A stretch of 64,000 nt of DNA. Source: Viscum album (Eukaryota > Streptophyta > Magnoliopsida > Santalales > Viscaceae). Below are positions 48,330 to 60,670 of this stretch, piece by piece. The number at the start of each line of letters is the position of its first letter. The stretch's first letter is position 1. Where the stretch lies: positions 2,121,474,024 through 2,121,538,023 of the forward strand of contig OY728122.1 of the NCBI GenBank assembly GCA_963277665.1, read 5' to 3'. The notes under the pieces are model-generated. The model did no database searches. It was given only the letters and a program-made list of their open reading frames with translations, and was not told where the DNA came from. Made by a program: the position numbers and the translations under genes.

Positions 48330-48640
48330 TACAAAAACAGAGGTAGAAGTTCCTAATGATTTGGTGGGAGGTACTTTAATTGTTTCATCAATCATATCAA
48401 ATGATTTATTTAATTTTGGATCATCACATTCATTTATATCTTCCATGTTTTCAAAGAAAATTATACGCATCCAATTTGACTTAATAAAGGAGTTGTTAGT
48501 CAAAAATCCTAGGGGGTGTATCATTGAAATAATGGTGTGTCGATCAGTCCCCATCATGAAACATAAACATGCATTATTTTATATCCTTATCATCATACTA
48601 ATGATTGAATTTGATATATTTCAAGGAATGAATTAGCAGT
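48330..48640 (+). pseudogene. Element C aspartic protease, catalytic Asp lost
   Basis: Open for 92 codons at 48361-48636. 'LVGGTLIVSSI', then 'LFNFGSSHSFISSMFSKKI' in place of the 'LFDSGASHSFIS..F' active site: the catalytic Asp is Asn and the next residue Phe. It ends 'IEFDIFQGMN', the conserved '.FDVILGMDWL' turn. It follows gag directly, as usual. Confidence 0.75.
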
Positions 48641-48849
48641 AAAATTATGAGGTGATGATCTATTTCAAGAAGAAGGAAGTAAGTTGTTTTGAGAATGGTG
48701 TAGAATCTCTTATATTTAGAGAAGAATCCTAACCATATAATTCTTATCTAGATCCACCCATAGTAGATCTATTGAATTAAATTCATGGACAGAAAGATAA
48801 CACGATATCTATGGGTGATGAAATAAATATTAAAATTGAAGACATACCT

Positions 48850-49755
48850 ATTGTGCAAGAATAAATTGTGGTATTTCCAACGGATTTATCCAGACATCCT
48901 CCAAAGCAAGAAGTTGAGTTATTTATTGATTTAATTCATGGTGAAAGTACTATATTAAAGGAACCCTATAGAATGGCCATTGTGGAATTAGTGGATCTAA
49001 AGAAACAACTAGATGAATTTAGTGACAAAGGATTTATTCGTTGTAGAGTTTCTCTATGGGGATCCCCTGTCCTCATTGTCAAGAAGAAAGATGGATCCAC
49101 GAGGCTATGCATTGCTTAAAGGGAAATAAATGATATTACAATAAAGAATAAGTATCCTCTTCCATTAATTAATGATTTATTTGATCAACATCATGGCACA
49201 CGATATTTTTTGAGGATTGACCTTCGATCTAGATATCATCTTCTGTGTGTGAGGAAGGTAGATATTCCTAAGGCGACATTTCAAAATAGGTATGTGAATT
49301 AAGACTTTATAGTAATACCTTCTTGACTGTCTAATGAACCATACATTGTCATGGATATAATGAATATTTATTTTAAGGAATATCTTGATCACTTTTTTAT
49401 GGTATTTGTTGATGATATCCAAGTATACTCCAAAATCAATGAAGACCATGAGAATCACTTGAAGATTCATCTAAATACTCTTAGAAAAAATGAATTACAG
49501 AGGTGGTTTAGAAAATGTAAATTTTGGTTTCAATAAGTTTCTTTTCCTGGACATATTTTCTATAGGGTAATAATCTATGTTGATCCTATGAAGACAAAGG
49601 AAATCCAAGAATGTACCACAATATCAAACATAACCGAGGTATTCCGTTTTAATGGCTTAGTGGGTAACTATCATCATTTTGTTCAAAATTTCACCCAACT
49701 CGCTAACCTGCTAACCATGCTCACACGTAAAGGGGTTAAGTTGTTTTGGATGAAA
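48850..49755 (+). pseudogene. pol: Element C reverse transcriptase, decayed
   Basis: 48868-49119 is open: '[20 protein letters not shown]', '[19 protein letters not shown]', '[20 protein letters not shown]', 'DGSTRLCIA'. Then 'NKYPLPLINDLFDQHHGT', 'FLRIDLRSRYHLL', the FVDD catalytic box at 49405-49416 within 'VFVDDIQVYSKINEDHENHL', 'RKCKFWFQ' and 'FRFNGLVGNYHHFVQNF'. Catalytic aspartates are kept, but there are stops (for example after LCIA and before 'PFPGHIF'). Tekay/Del-type order. Confidence 0.82.
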
Positions 49756-50200
49756 TAATGTATATATTTATTTGAATAATTGAAAATAAGATTGTTCAGT
49801 GATCCAATTTTGACTCATCCATTTGGAAATGATAGATTTGTGATGTACAAAGATTCATTAATGAATGGACATGGTTGAATCCTTATGAAAAATGATTAAG
49901 TTATTACTTATGGAATATGGTAGTTAAAGAATCATGAGAAAAATTACCCAACTCATGATCTTGAGTTAGAATCCATAATCCTTACTCTAAAAATATGGAG
50001 ACATTATATCTATTGTGAATGATGTGAGATAAATATAGATCAAAATATTTTGAATACATTTTTATATTGAATGAACTCAACATGAATAAAATGATATGGA
50101 TGGAGTTACTCAATTATTATGATTATTTAATACACTAACACCCAGAAAAGGAAAATATGGTGGAATATGCATTAAGTAGGAAAGAACATGGAATTCTGAA
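49756..50200 (+). pseudogene. pol: Element C RNase H, decayed
   Basis: 'FSDPILTHPFGNDRFVMYKD', '[20 protein letters not shown]', '[18 protein letters not shown]' match the '.A.VLTLP....F..YSDAS', 'VIAYASRQLK.HE.NYPTHD' and 'LELAAVVFALKIWRHYLYG' blocks. The first acidic residue is kept as 'YKD'. Stops are present. Confidence 0.75.
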
Positions 50201-50459
50201 CCAAATGAGGATTGAGAGAGATCCTATATTCATGGATCAACTAAACATGGATATGGGAATTGTTAATGAATGGGAAACATATTTCCTCTTATAAATGATT
50301 TCTAAACCATATTTACTAGAGAAGATAAAAAACTCTCAATCTAAAGATTATAATCTACCAAACAAATAAATGTTGTAAGGATGGTAGTTTGGAAGACTTT
50401 GTTTATGAGGAAGGAGTTCTGATATTTGGGAAGAGGTTATGAATTCCATCAATACCTGA

Positions 50460-50843
50460 GCTAAAAAAATAACTATTTGATGATTCTCAAAGCTCATTTT
50501 TTTCTACACACCATTGTATCACTAAGATGCATAGATATCTGAAGGAATATTTTTGGGTGGATAACTTGAAGGGAGAAATTACTGACTAGGAGTCAAGGTG
50601 TCTAGTTTGTCAATAGGTTATGGTAGAGAGACAAATACTTTAGGGGTGATGCGACCTCTACCTATTATTATGTGGAAGTGGGATGAAAATAAAATGGATT
50701 TTTTCACAGAAATACCAAGGACACCTGGAAGTAATTATACGATATGGGTAATTGTTGATCGTCCCACAAAATCAAACATTTCCTTACTATAAGATATGAT
50801 TTACTACTTGAGCACCTGACCAACCTTTATATTAATGAGGTTA
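50460..50843 (+). pseudogene. pol: Element C integrase, first part (interrupted by D)
   Basis: The HHCC finger is readable near 50486-50620: 'STHHCITKMHRYLKEYFW', then 'ESRCLVCQ'. The core follows at 50640-50792: 'LGVMRPLPIIMWKWDENKMD' with the first catalytic Asp, 'FFTEIPRTPGSNYTIWVIVD', 'RPTKSN'. The frame ends at 50843 in a '.YINEV' stretch where D starts, and continues after D. Confidence 0.8.
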
Positions 50844-51219
50844 TGTAATGTCCTTGAATTTCCATTGATTTTTTCCCTAAATACATGGGAATTTTAAGAT
50901 TCTGCTAAAATTTACGGTGGTTGATTCTGAGGCCCGGTGTGCCCAGAAACAATTTCTAAAGTTTTTTTCAGGTACTTTCAGTAAACATATGAGCAGGTTT
51001 TTATAAATTTTGAACCAGTGATCAGAACAGAAATCCGAGGTCACCATTGAACTCAAAACACTGGTATTCTCTTAAGAAGACTTTCACCCCAACTGCAGTT
51101 GGTCAAGAATAAAAGATAGTTTTTTGCTTTTTATAAAACAATTAATAAAAAAAAGTGTGCAACAACTTTTTTTTTATTGATCCGCCTTTTGGTGTGTGGA
51201 GATTAAAACGTCTGTGAGG

Positions 51220-51330
51220 AGGTTAGAGGTGGGGGCTGCCACACTCAAACCTCCCATGAGAGGTTATGGTGGTGGGGCCCACCTGAGCATAACATCCCGT
51301 GAGAGGTTATGATGTGGGGACCACTCGAGG
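51220..51330 (+). repeat. ~45-bp tandem motif in D
   Basis: 'ATGAGAGGTTATGGTGGTGGGG' near 51257 and 'GTGAGAGGTTATGATGTGGGG' near 51300, each followed by a CCAC motif. Confidence 0.5.
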
Positions 51331-52299
51331 CTTAACCCACTATTAATGGAGGAGGATAAAACCTCCTTAACTCCCCATTAAATGTGGGGAAAACCCTTAA
51401 CCTTCGCCTTTAATTAAAATTGGGCCAATGATAATTAAATTATGCCAACCTCTCGTGGATTAATTGGAGGAGCCTATGTAATTAATCCTCTTTTTTGAAT
51501 TTGTGCCATCTCCCGTAATTAACTGCGCCAGCGTGTGTGAATTAATTAAGGGGAGCCTCTTGACATCCTCCAAATTAAATGTGACACCTCTCGTACGATT
51601 AATTTTGTGGAGCCAGGTTAATTAATTTCACCCTTTTTGTTTTGTTGTGCCAACAAATAATAGACAACACTTCCTCTATTATTTTCTTGGAATTCTCTTT
51701 TGGTGGAACGGAGGAAGAGGATAGCTAGGGAGAACCATCCTCCCAAAGAAGAACACGAAGAACACTGATGGCGCTTCTTCCTCGGTCGTCTACCCCGGAC
51801 ACTTTTTGATGCATGAGCCTGGATAGGGTGTGCGTGACGAACGCGGAGAATGACGAACTTCATTGTCTTCTTTTCGAAACACCGTCAATAAACGACGAAT
51901 GACGACTAGTGAATGAAAGGTAGGGGGTTTACCTTCTGCTTTATTTCTTTTCTTTTCTCATCATCATTTGAAAAGAAATCGTTGCATGGTTGTAAATAAT
52001 TGTCATTCATATTTCTTTTTTTGATGAACCAATTGTTATCGCTTTAAACACGGAGGATGCAGGCCGACTTAACATAGCCCAAAATCCTCCATTGATTCTT
52101 CTCTCTTATGGCGTTCCACAGTAAGGCGATGAGGAGACGACGACGAAGGCCGTGCTACCCGTAGAGTCCATGAATTGCGCCGCCCCCACGGCGCACCAGT
52201 GCTCCCGGCCGAACACGGCTGGCCGAGCGGTGCTCGAACCACCTACTAGGGGCCTCCTAACACCCTGCCAGGCATGCGCCCTGGCCAAACCCGAGGCAT

Positions 52300-52760
52300 G
52301 TCCTACGGCCTGACTGGCTCTACCAGCGCCCTACCCGGTGCCCCCACGAATAGCCCGACGCCCCTCGCGCGCGACCCCCTGTATGCGCGTCCCTACTGAC
52401 GCCTTTCAAAGTTCCCCCCTCCCACTGCTCCACCCCATCGGCACACTGCCTGGCACCCCCGCGCCCTACCCGGCGCCCCGGACAAACCTGAGGCCTTCCC
52501 CGCGGCCTTCCTGGCGCCCCCGGCGCCCTCCCGCGGCCTACCCAGTGCTCCCATGCCCTGCCCGACACCCCCACGGAATCCCGGCTCCCTCACGGCCACC
52601 CGGCCAATCCGGTGTCCCGACCCCCTCGTGGTGCCCTGGTTGAACCCGCCCAGCAGCGCCCTTTAGTCCGAGCCATGCCAGGCTGCGCCCTCGCAACGCT
52701 CCAGGCCGAACAGGCCCCGAGCCCAAGCCGCACCGCCCTCATGGTCCATTGGGCCGAGTG
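52300..52760 (+). repeat. GC-rich ~20-bp degenerate minisatellite in D
   Basis: Units around 'GCGCCCTACCCGGCGCCCC' repeat irregularly (near 52328, 52460, 52510 and others). The block is very GC- and CpG-rich. Open frames on both strands here are by-products of the composition. Confidence 0.55.
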
Positions 52761-52767
52761 CAGCGGA

Positions 52768-52905
52768 CCGGGTCAAAACATAGTAGGCTAACCCGCCCAA
52801 AAGGATGGGTCAGACCCAACGAGTCTGACCGAGTCAATCCAGACCGGGTCATCCCAGACTGGGTTGGGCCGAGTCGGTCCGACTGGGTCGGACCGGACCC
52901 GGGCC
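52768..52905 (+). repeat. GACCGGGTC-type array in D
   Basis: Six or more variants of 'GACCGGGTCA' / 'GACTGGGTCGG' occur in 140 bases at about 20-base spacing. Confidence 0.6.
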
Positions 52906-53335
52906 CATTACCAACCATTTACTTCCTTTGGCCATAACATTGGCACCAGATATTCGTTTGACGAACCGTCAGCGACACTGGTATTCTTGGAGCATAGTTG
53001 TCCCTTTGAGTATACCCCACTGATGTTTGGGGTTTGGTTGAGATGTGGTCATATTGGATCGTACACGAATCCAACCGGGCCCCCACGGCTAAAAGGCTAA
53101 TAACTAACATACTGGGCATCCGATTGACGCGCTGTCTGTTGCGTTGAGACCCATTTGATGTAGAGGACCTTTGAGATACTTCTTAGTGGAACATCAAAAT
53201 AGATGGAGTACTTCCCAGTAGCTCATGGAGTGGATCTCTCCAGTGACAAGCAGGTAGAGTGCAGAGACCTAGTAGCTAGCAGACCTGATGACTGCTTGAC
53301 CATTTCGACTCGGAGAGATTCGACTAGCCCAATGG

Positions 53336-53545
53336 GGAGCGCCTGGTAGTTGGCGGTTGACCCATGAAGGAGGAGCGCCTGGTAGATGGTGGAAGACCTA
53401 TGGTACTTGACAGGACGAGTACCTCTACAGGCTATTAGGGGGAGCGCCTGGTAGTTAACGGTATACCCACAACGGAGGAGCCCCTGGTAGTTGGCAGTAG
53501 ACCCGCGGTACTCGAAAGAAGGAGTACCTCAGTAGTCCAAGGTTA
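53336..53545 (+). repeat. 105-bp tandem repeat, two copies, in D
   Basis: GGAGCGCCTGGTAG begins at 53336 and 53441 (105 apart). Inside each copy a second GGAG-GCCCTGGTAG-like unit begins 36 bases later (53372 and 53477). Confidence 0.75.
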
Positions 53546-53694
53546 CTGAGAAGCACCTCAGTGTCGTGGCACGCCCACTGTATCCGATAGAAGAGAAGTT
53601 ATCCAGCAACTGTGGTTTTTATAATGAAAATCATGGTTTGAGATTAGTCAATTACTTTTGTGTTTTCCTCATGATTGAGATGGGTTACTAGATA

Positions 53695-53726
53695 ACTTAG
53701 GTATATGTATGGGCATATACCTAAGT
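53695..53726. other. Perfect 13-bp hairpin in D
   Basis: ACTTAGGTATATG (53695-53707), loop TATGGG, and the exact reverse complement at 53714-53726. It lies in the R/U5 part of D. No known role is recognised. Confidence 0.7.
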
Positions 53727-54316
53727 AATGGTCATCCGTTGATTTCATATTTTGTGGTTTATCCTTGTTGGATATTTTTATCTCTTTAGGGACTCGGGGA
53801 CCCTATTGAGAATCATTATACTCACCCCTACACGGGATATGCCCACACCTCCTTGTGTTGGTTGCAGATGACGGACATCGCTGACTAAGGCAGAGAGTAA
53901 TAGGACTGGGCGGTACAAGAGGTGGACCACTCGGCATGAAGATACACAGAGAAGACGGACATATGTGGAGGGATAAGGAGTCCATCTGTACCTACCCTTC
54001 AGGTAGGAACCCCGGAGGATGACCCAGTTGCTGGTTTACTTTTCTTCAGTTGTACTAGCTTTTCAGTTGTACTTTTACTTTCCTGCTGGGCTTGTATTTC
54101 CAGCCCCTTTTTCTTTCCATCACATCTTTTGTATTCATTATTACTTAGTGTATTTCTTTCATTTTTGTACTCTGATGTATTTGTTTATAGTTATAAAGGC
54201 AATACCTTCCCAGTTTCTAGATTTACGCCTTTGGTGCTTGTTGCCAGCCCCTGCTGGCCTATGGAAGGCGGGCTTGGGGTAGTCACGATACGGGGCCAGA
54301 GGGACGGGTCATGACA

Positions 54317-54990
54317 TGTTATAAGATTTCATTCTTCACCTATAACAATTTTGACCGATTAGGTTCCCTAGTTTACACAATAATTTTGGAAAAGATTTCA
54401 TAAGGATTTTGATATTAAGCTTCATATGAATACCTCTTATCACCCCCAAACTGACAGACAGTCTGAACGGATTGTTCAAACACTAAAAAACTTGTTGAGA
54501 TCATGATCTCTTGAATTTCAGGGTATGTGTGGTTAATAGTTTCCTTTGGCAGGATTTGACTACAATAACAGTTTCCATTCAATAATTTAAACGACGTCAT
54601 ATGAAGCATTATATGGTAAGGGTGTAAAACTCCACCTTTTTGGGATGTGGTCGGCAAGAGAAAACAGACTGGCCCTGAACTTATCAAAGAGAAAACTGCA
54701 AAGGTAAGGAAAATTCCGGTTCAAATTAAAGAATCCCAATGAAGGGAAAAGAGTTACACTGACTAATAGAGAAAGGATTTATAATTTCATATAGGATATC
54801 ATGTATTTCAAAAATAATCTCAATTGAAGGGTGTCGTAATGTTTGGTAAGAAATGGAAACTGAGCCCCAAGTACGTCAGACCGATTGAAATTATGGAAGG
54901 AATTGGAGCTGTAGATTACCGTTTAGCAATTCCACCAAGTCTCTCCAAAGTTCATACTTTGTTCCATGTGTCATTGTTAAATAAATAAAC
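54317..54990 (+). pseudogene. pol: Element C integrase, second part
   Basis: Resumes the core: 'FHSSPITILTD' with the second catalytic Asp, then 'NTSYHPQTDRQSERIVQTLK' (about 54429-54488) with the catalytic Glu, and a C-terminal region 'GKKWKLSPKYVRPIEIMEGI' (about 54845-54904) matching '..KLSP.Y.GPFEI...IG'. It ends 'YRLAIPPSLSKVHTLFHVSL' (about 54919-54978), the link to the chromodomain. Several stops. Confidence 0.8.
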
Positions 54991-55225
54991 TCCAAACCCA
55001 ATGCATGTACTCCCCTATGGAGAAATGAATTGGAACATGATTTTTCATACTATGAAGATCCTATCGAGATTCTGGACACAAGGGAGACAGTTTTGAGAAA
55101 TCAGAGAACTTGACTAGTAAAGGTTCTTTGGAGAAACCATAAAATAGGAGAACCCAAATGGGATTCTTAGGATGTTATGAAGAAGAACCACCCACATCAT
55201 TTTAGAGGGATTTATACATGAAAAA
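54991..55225 (+). pseudogene. Element C chromodomain, decayed
   Basis: 'YEDPIEILDTRE', 'VLRNQRT', 'LVKVLWRNHKIGEPKWDS' (about 55115-55168) and 'HHFRGIYT' match the chromovirus chromodomain '.P..ILDR.E..LRNK.IPLVKV.W.NH...EATWE'. This domain targets integration to chromatin marks. A stop lies between RT- and LVKV-like parts. It identifies C as a chromovirus. Confidence 0.75.
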
Positions 55226-55231
55226 TTATGA

Positions 55232-55255
55232 GGACGAAATTTCTAGAGGGAATAA
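55232..55255 (+). other. Element C polypurine tract
   Basis: GGACGAAATTTCTAGAGGGA is the typical chromovirus end ('GGACGAA.TT......GAGG') just before the LTR start at 55256. Confidence 0.65.
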
Positions 55256-56662
55256 TATAAAACCCCAAAAATTTGTTGGGATGTTTCTCTTAAATACATT
55301 CAATTCATTAGATAGACTTTATTTCTTAAAGAAATGAGTTTATTCGAAAAAAAAATTATTTATGAGATAGTCCAAACCTATCCATTAAATAGAAATTTCT
55401 ATCTTTTGTGTTTTTAATTTTGAAAAACAAACATACATGTTTGCAATCAGGGTGATATTTGGAGTCTGATAGAATCAAGTTAATTCTTATTGAATAGTAA
55501 AATACCCTTATGAATAATAACATTCCCTTATTATTAGTATCAAAACCTTATGAATAGTAATTTGAACCATATGAATGATAACCTTACTCATGAATGTACA
55601 AATAAAATTCAGACGCCTTAAAAATAATGATGAATATTTTAAGTGTTAGTATTGTTCGATTAAATAATGTTTTTCATTAAAAAATAAATTTATCATATTT
55701 AGAAAATTAATTTTAAAAAATGGACTTCATTTTCGGATTCTGCACATCTAAAAATGGTGATGGTGAATTTTTTGGATTTTTATGAAATACATTAATTTTT
55801 TTTGAATAGTAAAATACAATAATTTACTATATTAATACATTATATTTAAAATTCATTGTTCCTTACATCATGAGTTATATAGGAACCAAAATATCATATT
55901 CACATGAACTTATTACTATTATAGGTAATGTGATCCTCATTATATCTTGTCTCGTGTAGAAATAATAAATTAACTATTATAATATTAAGGAAAGCCTCTT
56001 CCCCACCACTATATAAACCACTCATCCCCCTCTTCCTTCCACACCTATCACTTTTCAATCCATGGATAAATTCTGCTCAAATAACTCCCTAATATCCTCC
56101 CCCACATCCAAAATCTTTTGGTCTCACGAAATATTCCAAAACAAAGGCCTTAAGGAGATTCTCAAGGAGTACTCAAGAGGTGAACCTCTCTTCCGCTTTC
56201 TTTCAAATTCTATTTGAAGAATATTTTTTTGGGTTCCTCTCGCCTCAACTCCCAACATAAAAATTCTATTATAATTCTTGTAACTTAAATTGACTTGAAA
56301 TTTATTATTCTAAAGGAATATTTCATCATCATCTCTATTTCCCCCCCACCTCTTACACTAAAAATGAAAATACGGTCCGAGATGTGTTAATTTATCACAT
56401 TCAATGACAACAGGTTTTCAATTTATATTACAGTCTTCCATTGTAGTCATGAAACCTTTTTTATGGTTTGAAGAGATCATTAAATAGTTATTTTACATTA
56501 TTAAAAGTTCTGGAATCCATAAATACTCATAATATAAAATAATAAAACAAAACAAGTTCATTATGCACAGAACCACTAAGTTAATCCAAGTGTTTGTAAT
56601 TATCTTTTAACTAATGAGTCATCACCATGGTATATAACACAAAATAATTATAAGGTAATTTA
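55256..56662 (+). mobile_element. Element C, 3' LTR, first 1.4 kb (cut by B)
   Basis: Aligns with 43599-45010. The last shared words are 'GGTATATAACACAAAATAATTATAAG' against the 5' copy near 44985-45005; then B starts at 56663. A TATA box CTATATAAACC is at 56009-56019. Confidence 0.8.
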
Positions 56663-58395
56663 TGTAACACCCCAAGATTCCACGGTATGTTTCCCTTTGA
56701 ATAATGCAATGGCGTGCATTGTACACAACTTCGAGATTCTAACACACCACAACCAATCAAACTAGCCGTTATGAACAGTAATACCTACGTTTTGAAATTT
56801 TATAAATTTTATCATTCTAAATGGACTTAATTTTTTGGATACGTAATATCGAAATTATATTAGGGTGAAATTTTGGTACTTTTTAGATAACTTTCATATT
56901 TTGAAGAATAGTGAAAATTACTAAATTTTAATTAAAAACAACTTTTTTAATCGAAATAATTAATAGTGATAAATTATTAATTTTAGTGGTTTTAAAGTAT
57001 ATTTAGAATATATTTTTACCATTTAATACAATTTTGTTCATTGGATGTAATTTCACATTTAAACCAGACATAAACAAGTGTTAATCTTTTGATAATTATT
57101 ATCTCTTAAAAACACGCTATTTGTTTTGAGGAAGGGAATTAATTTTTAAATTAATTAATTGAACTGATATTTTTTGAATTTGGTAAAATAGACATAATTT
57201 TTGAATTCATAATATTAAATATATATTAGGCCTAATTTTTGGTATTTTTCTGGAAACATTCATTTTTTGATGCATAGTAAAACCACTAAGTGGTAGTTAA
57301 AAAACTGAATTTTTCATAAAACTTAATTTTACCGCTTCTGTGAGTGGAATTTTGAAAATACAAGATACAAAGTTAATATCAAGGAGTAAAATGTGGTTCA
57401 ATGAGATGAAAATAATTTTTGGTGAATAGTAACTTTTTACTTTTATTAACCATGGTTAAAAGTAAATAGGGTAATTAAGGGTAAAAATGATATTAATATT
57501 ACCCTAACACATGTCCTAATTCTATTGGAAAAGTGTATCTCGACCAAAAACAACCATAGGAGTAAAATATTATCATTTGGGTCCACTTGTATTAGATTAG
57601 GACATTTATTATTATTTAATTCAAAGAAGAGTTAAAAGAGTTAAAATCAAAGTTTATTTACTAAAACATTTTTAATATTGGGTTATACATAAGATAAATT
57701 CTATTGTAAATATTAATTAGAAAGATAAAACTATTTACTACATAATGTTTTTTTATTTATACTTTTTAAAATTAAATAATGTAATTTATTTATGACACAA
57801 TGGTGATGCAGTAATTACCTAATTAATGAATTATTAAAATAATTGATATTATAAATATCAAAATAAATGTAATTTGAGACTTTTTATGAATCACACTAAT
57901 TTTATAGGTTAATGTGACATATTATGATTGATTATATAAATTTTTTGCGGAGTAACAATTCTTTTATGAATTTATCAAAAAAAAATACCCAATAGAGTCA
58001 AAATTGACATAAAAGAGTTTTTAAAAAAATATTATATTATTAATTTATATTCAATTCCTAATAATCTAAGGTTAAGCCAAGATACTTATATCATGATAGG
58101 GGTATCATTAATGGTCCACTTGGGGGTCTCTTGGATGTATATAGTATGTTTATTAACCATATAATATAAAAATACAAAGAGACATTGTAAAAGTGAAACT
58201 AATAAACTAAGAGTTAATACTTAAAGACAAGGTTAATATAATGACCCAAACCTGTCTAAATTCTATTTGTTGAGTGGTTTGCGACCCATACCCACATTAA
58301 ACTTTTAATAATCCACTTTGGAGCCATTATATACTGAATATGTATTTATTATAAAGTAATATTTTTATCTTTTCCAAAGGTGCCCCTAACCACTC

Positions 58396-58406
58396 CTATA
58401 AAAAGG
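58396..58406 (+). promoter_or_regulatory. TATA box of the B LTR
   Basis: CTATAAAAAGG, followed by a C/T-rich start region, 1.7 kb into the LTR. A splice-donor-like AGAGGTAATG lies ~180 bases downstream. Confidence 0.6.
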
Positions 58407-58747
58407 AACTCCCCCTTCTCACTAATTCACACATTCAAAGACTTTTGTCTCGGCCAAACCCTGCCCCAATACTCTATAAACTTCCCTCACTAAAACCTAG
58501 AGGCCTTAGTTTGATCATAAAGCCAACCTAAGGATCCCTTTTGATCAAATCAAAAGGAAGAACCCGAAGAAGAGGTAATGTTTTCACCACCCTCTTTCAA
58601 GTTCCTTTCTTCTTCAACTTATTCTTTCTTTGTTATTTCTATTCTAAAATAATAACTCCAGTATCTTATATATACTGTGATGTTTTTATAAATTTGGTAC
58701 AACCATATTCAGTATTATGTCCATCCTTTGAATGGCATGTCACCATA

Positions 58748-58972
58748 CGTGCGTACGTACGGCTTACCGTCTCCACGTCGTGGTGTAATTGTCATTCAAT
58801 AAATTATTATTTGGATGGGTATAATAATGATGTGTATTTAATTTCAATAATAAATATAACATTATAATTATTATGTATATATTATATAAAATCCAATTAT
58901 ATATTATTTTAATATAAAAATAATTATATTGTCGCTCGTGCGTACGTATGGACTACCGTATCCACGAACACG
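58748..58972 (+). repeat. Duplicated CGTGCGTACGTA motif in the B LTR
   Basis: 'CGTGCGTACGTACGG' (58748-58762) and 'CGTGCGTACGTATGG' (about 58937-58951), each followed by a CTTACCGT / CTACCGT and TCCACG segment, 189 bases apart. CpG is kept in otherwise CpG-poor, AT-rich DNA. Confidence 0.6.
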
Positions 58973-59299
58973 ATGAGATTCATTCTCCATCGTATCCATT
59001 CAAGTATAATTCTCATTTTATGATTAAAAATAATGTTTAAGGACTTGATATAATTCTGGATATGAATAATATACAACCTATCCATAACAAACATGGCTTA
59101 CGTAACAAACAATATAAAGGAAAATGAGTAAGTTAACACCCGAAATGACGATAATACAAAAATATTATTAAAAAATCAATGTTAAAATATCATATATGAT
59201 ATCATATTAATGTAAATGATTCTTCTATAATTCAATAAAAATTATTTCACCATTATACATGAGGTTAACCTACCTTCGACCAAGGAAAAAGTACAAAGT

Positions 59300-59965
59300 T
59301 AGTGGTTTCTTATCTCACTCTTAATTTCGTGAGAATTCCATTGTTCACCACTTATTTATTGCATGTGGAGTATGTGTATTACTCATGATTGTATTAATTG
59401 TGTAATATAAATTAATTTATGGGTATTTACATCATCATTGTATGATCCTTATTTCATGGTTGTATGTTTCTTAAGTTACCTAATCGATAAGGGAATTTGA
59501 AATTTCAATTTCCACTCATTTGGCTTTATGCACACTTCATTGATTATTTTACTCCAAGATTATGTGTGGAATAACTATTCATTTGATGATGTCATAATTT
59601 CCACTACCCTTTCTGTGGATATAGTTTTTATACACATAATCACTCCATTTATAAATTCTCAAGTCATCGGTATGAACTTGATAAGAGTAATTTTTACTCA
59701 ATCTCGATTTGTTGAGATAAACATCCAATTCACTGGTGTTGTTTTTACAAGAATATTTGTGAATGTCCATTGATTTTTTTATGATGAATATCCAGTCATA
59801 TTGAGTGTATTTATATTTTTCACACATAATTATGTCATTTATTTATCCTTATCCTAAGGATACGACCTTTATGAGAGATTTCATCTCAATTTACATTCCA
59901 TTGAGACTTCTTTGTTGTTATACACCAAATCACTTTTATGTGGTGTATATAATGTACTTTGACAT
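59300..59965 (+). repeat. Internal repeats in the B LTR, homologous to those in C
   Basis: 'TTCTTATCTCACTCTTAATTTCGTGAGAATTCCATTGTTCACC' type unit near 59307 and 'TTTCATCTCAATTTACATTCC' near 59879, each followed by 'ATGTGGNGTAT'. Similar to 45677 and 45868. Confidence 0.55.
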
Positions 59966-60604
59966 AGTATATCATGAATACCTTTATTCTCATGAAATTA
60001 AAATGTTTTTATTACATCAATTATTTGTATTCAAGTGTCTCTCTTTTGGTTAGAAACTCTAACTAAAATATCATTTTTAAATGTTTTAAAGACTTATTTT
60101 TCTAAATCATTGTCATTAATGTCCATGTTTTAAAAATTGTTTTAAGGATTTATTTATATGGACATTAACGTTTTAAAATTAAAACTCCTTTTAAAAATTT
60201 CAAAGTGGTATGGGACACTTTGATTCAAAAATCTATTTTTAAATGGCTTCTTGACAAATACTGTGACTTTTAAATGATTTCAAGAAAATGGGGAATATTT
60301 CTCTCTAATAGTTTTGATGATTATTTTCATCTATGTCAATATCCTTCATTTTTCTCGATTGAGGTTAATCTAATACAATACAATCTTTAATATTATATTG
60401 AATGAGTTATGCTTTACTATGGATGTGATATTTTTATACCATTCATGGTTTGTGGATCAAGTATTGACATTTTGTATGCTGGTTTTAATACGAATGTTTA
60501 TGTTATATTACAAACTTTTCATATAAGGAATGCATTAGACTTAGTAAGTGATGGGTGGAGCCCGATATAGCTCCTTGATGCATCGGTAGGTCTCATGAGA
60601 CAAA

Positions 60605-60670
60605 CTAGTGTCTTGGCACGAGCCTTTGACAAAATCTTATTTGTAGTCTTGGCACGAGGCTTTGGCTACA
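60605..60670 (+). repeat. 38-bp tandem pair GTCTTGGCACGAG in the B LTR
   Basis: GTCTTGGCACGAG near 60610 and 60648, each followed by a CTTTG motif, shortly after a CATCGGTAGGTCTCATGAGAC stretch. Confidence 0.6.

Larger units (their letters stand above)
50844..54316. mobile_element. D: 3.5-kb solo LTR, GC-rich, inside the C integrase
   Basis: Starts TGTAATGTCCTTGAA and ends GGGTCATGACA, normal TG...CA ends of Tekay-type LTRs. It is flanked by GGTTA (50839-50843) and TGTTA (54317-54321), a 5-bp target duplication with one change. Removing D and one duplication copy puts the two halves of the C integrase in the same frame. There is no interior, primer site or pol, so this is a solo LTR left by LTR-LTR recombination. 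It is rich in CpG, unlike its host. Confidence 0.8.

Noticed and set aside
52106..52726. Overlapping frames on both strands in the GC-rich part of D
   Set aside because: They follow GC-rich minisatellite DNA where stop codons are rare; no domain, and both strands are equally open.
58541..58867. 108-codon plus-strand frame in the B LTR
   Set aside because: It lies in LTR sequence downstream of the TATA box, is of low complexity, and has no known motif.
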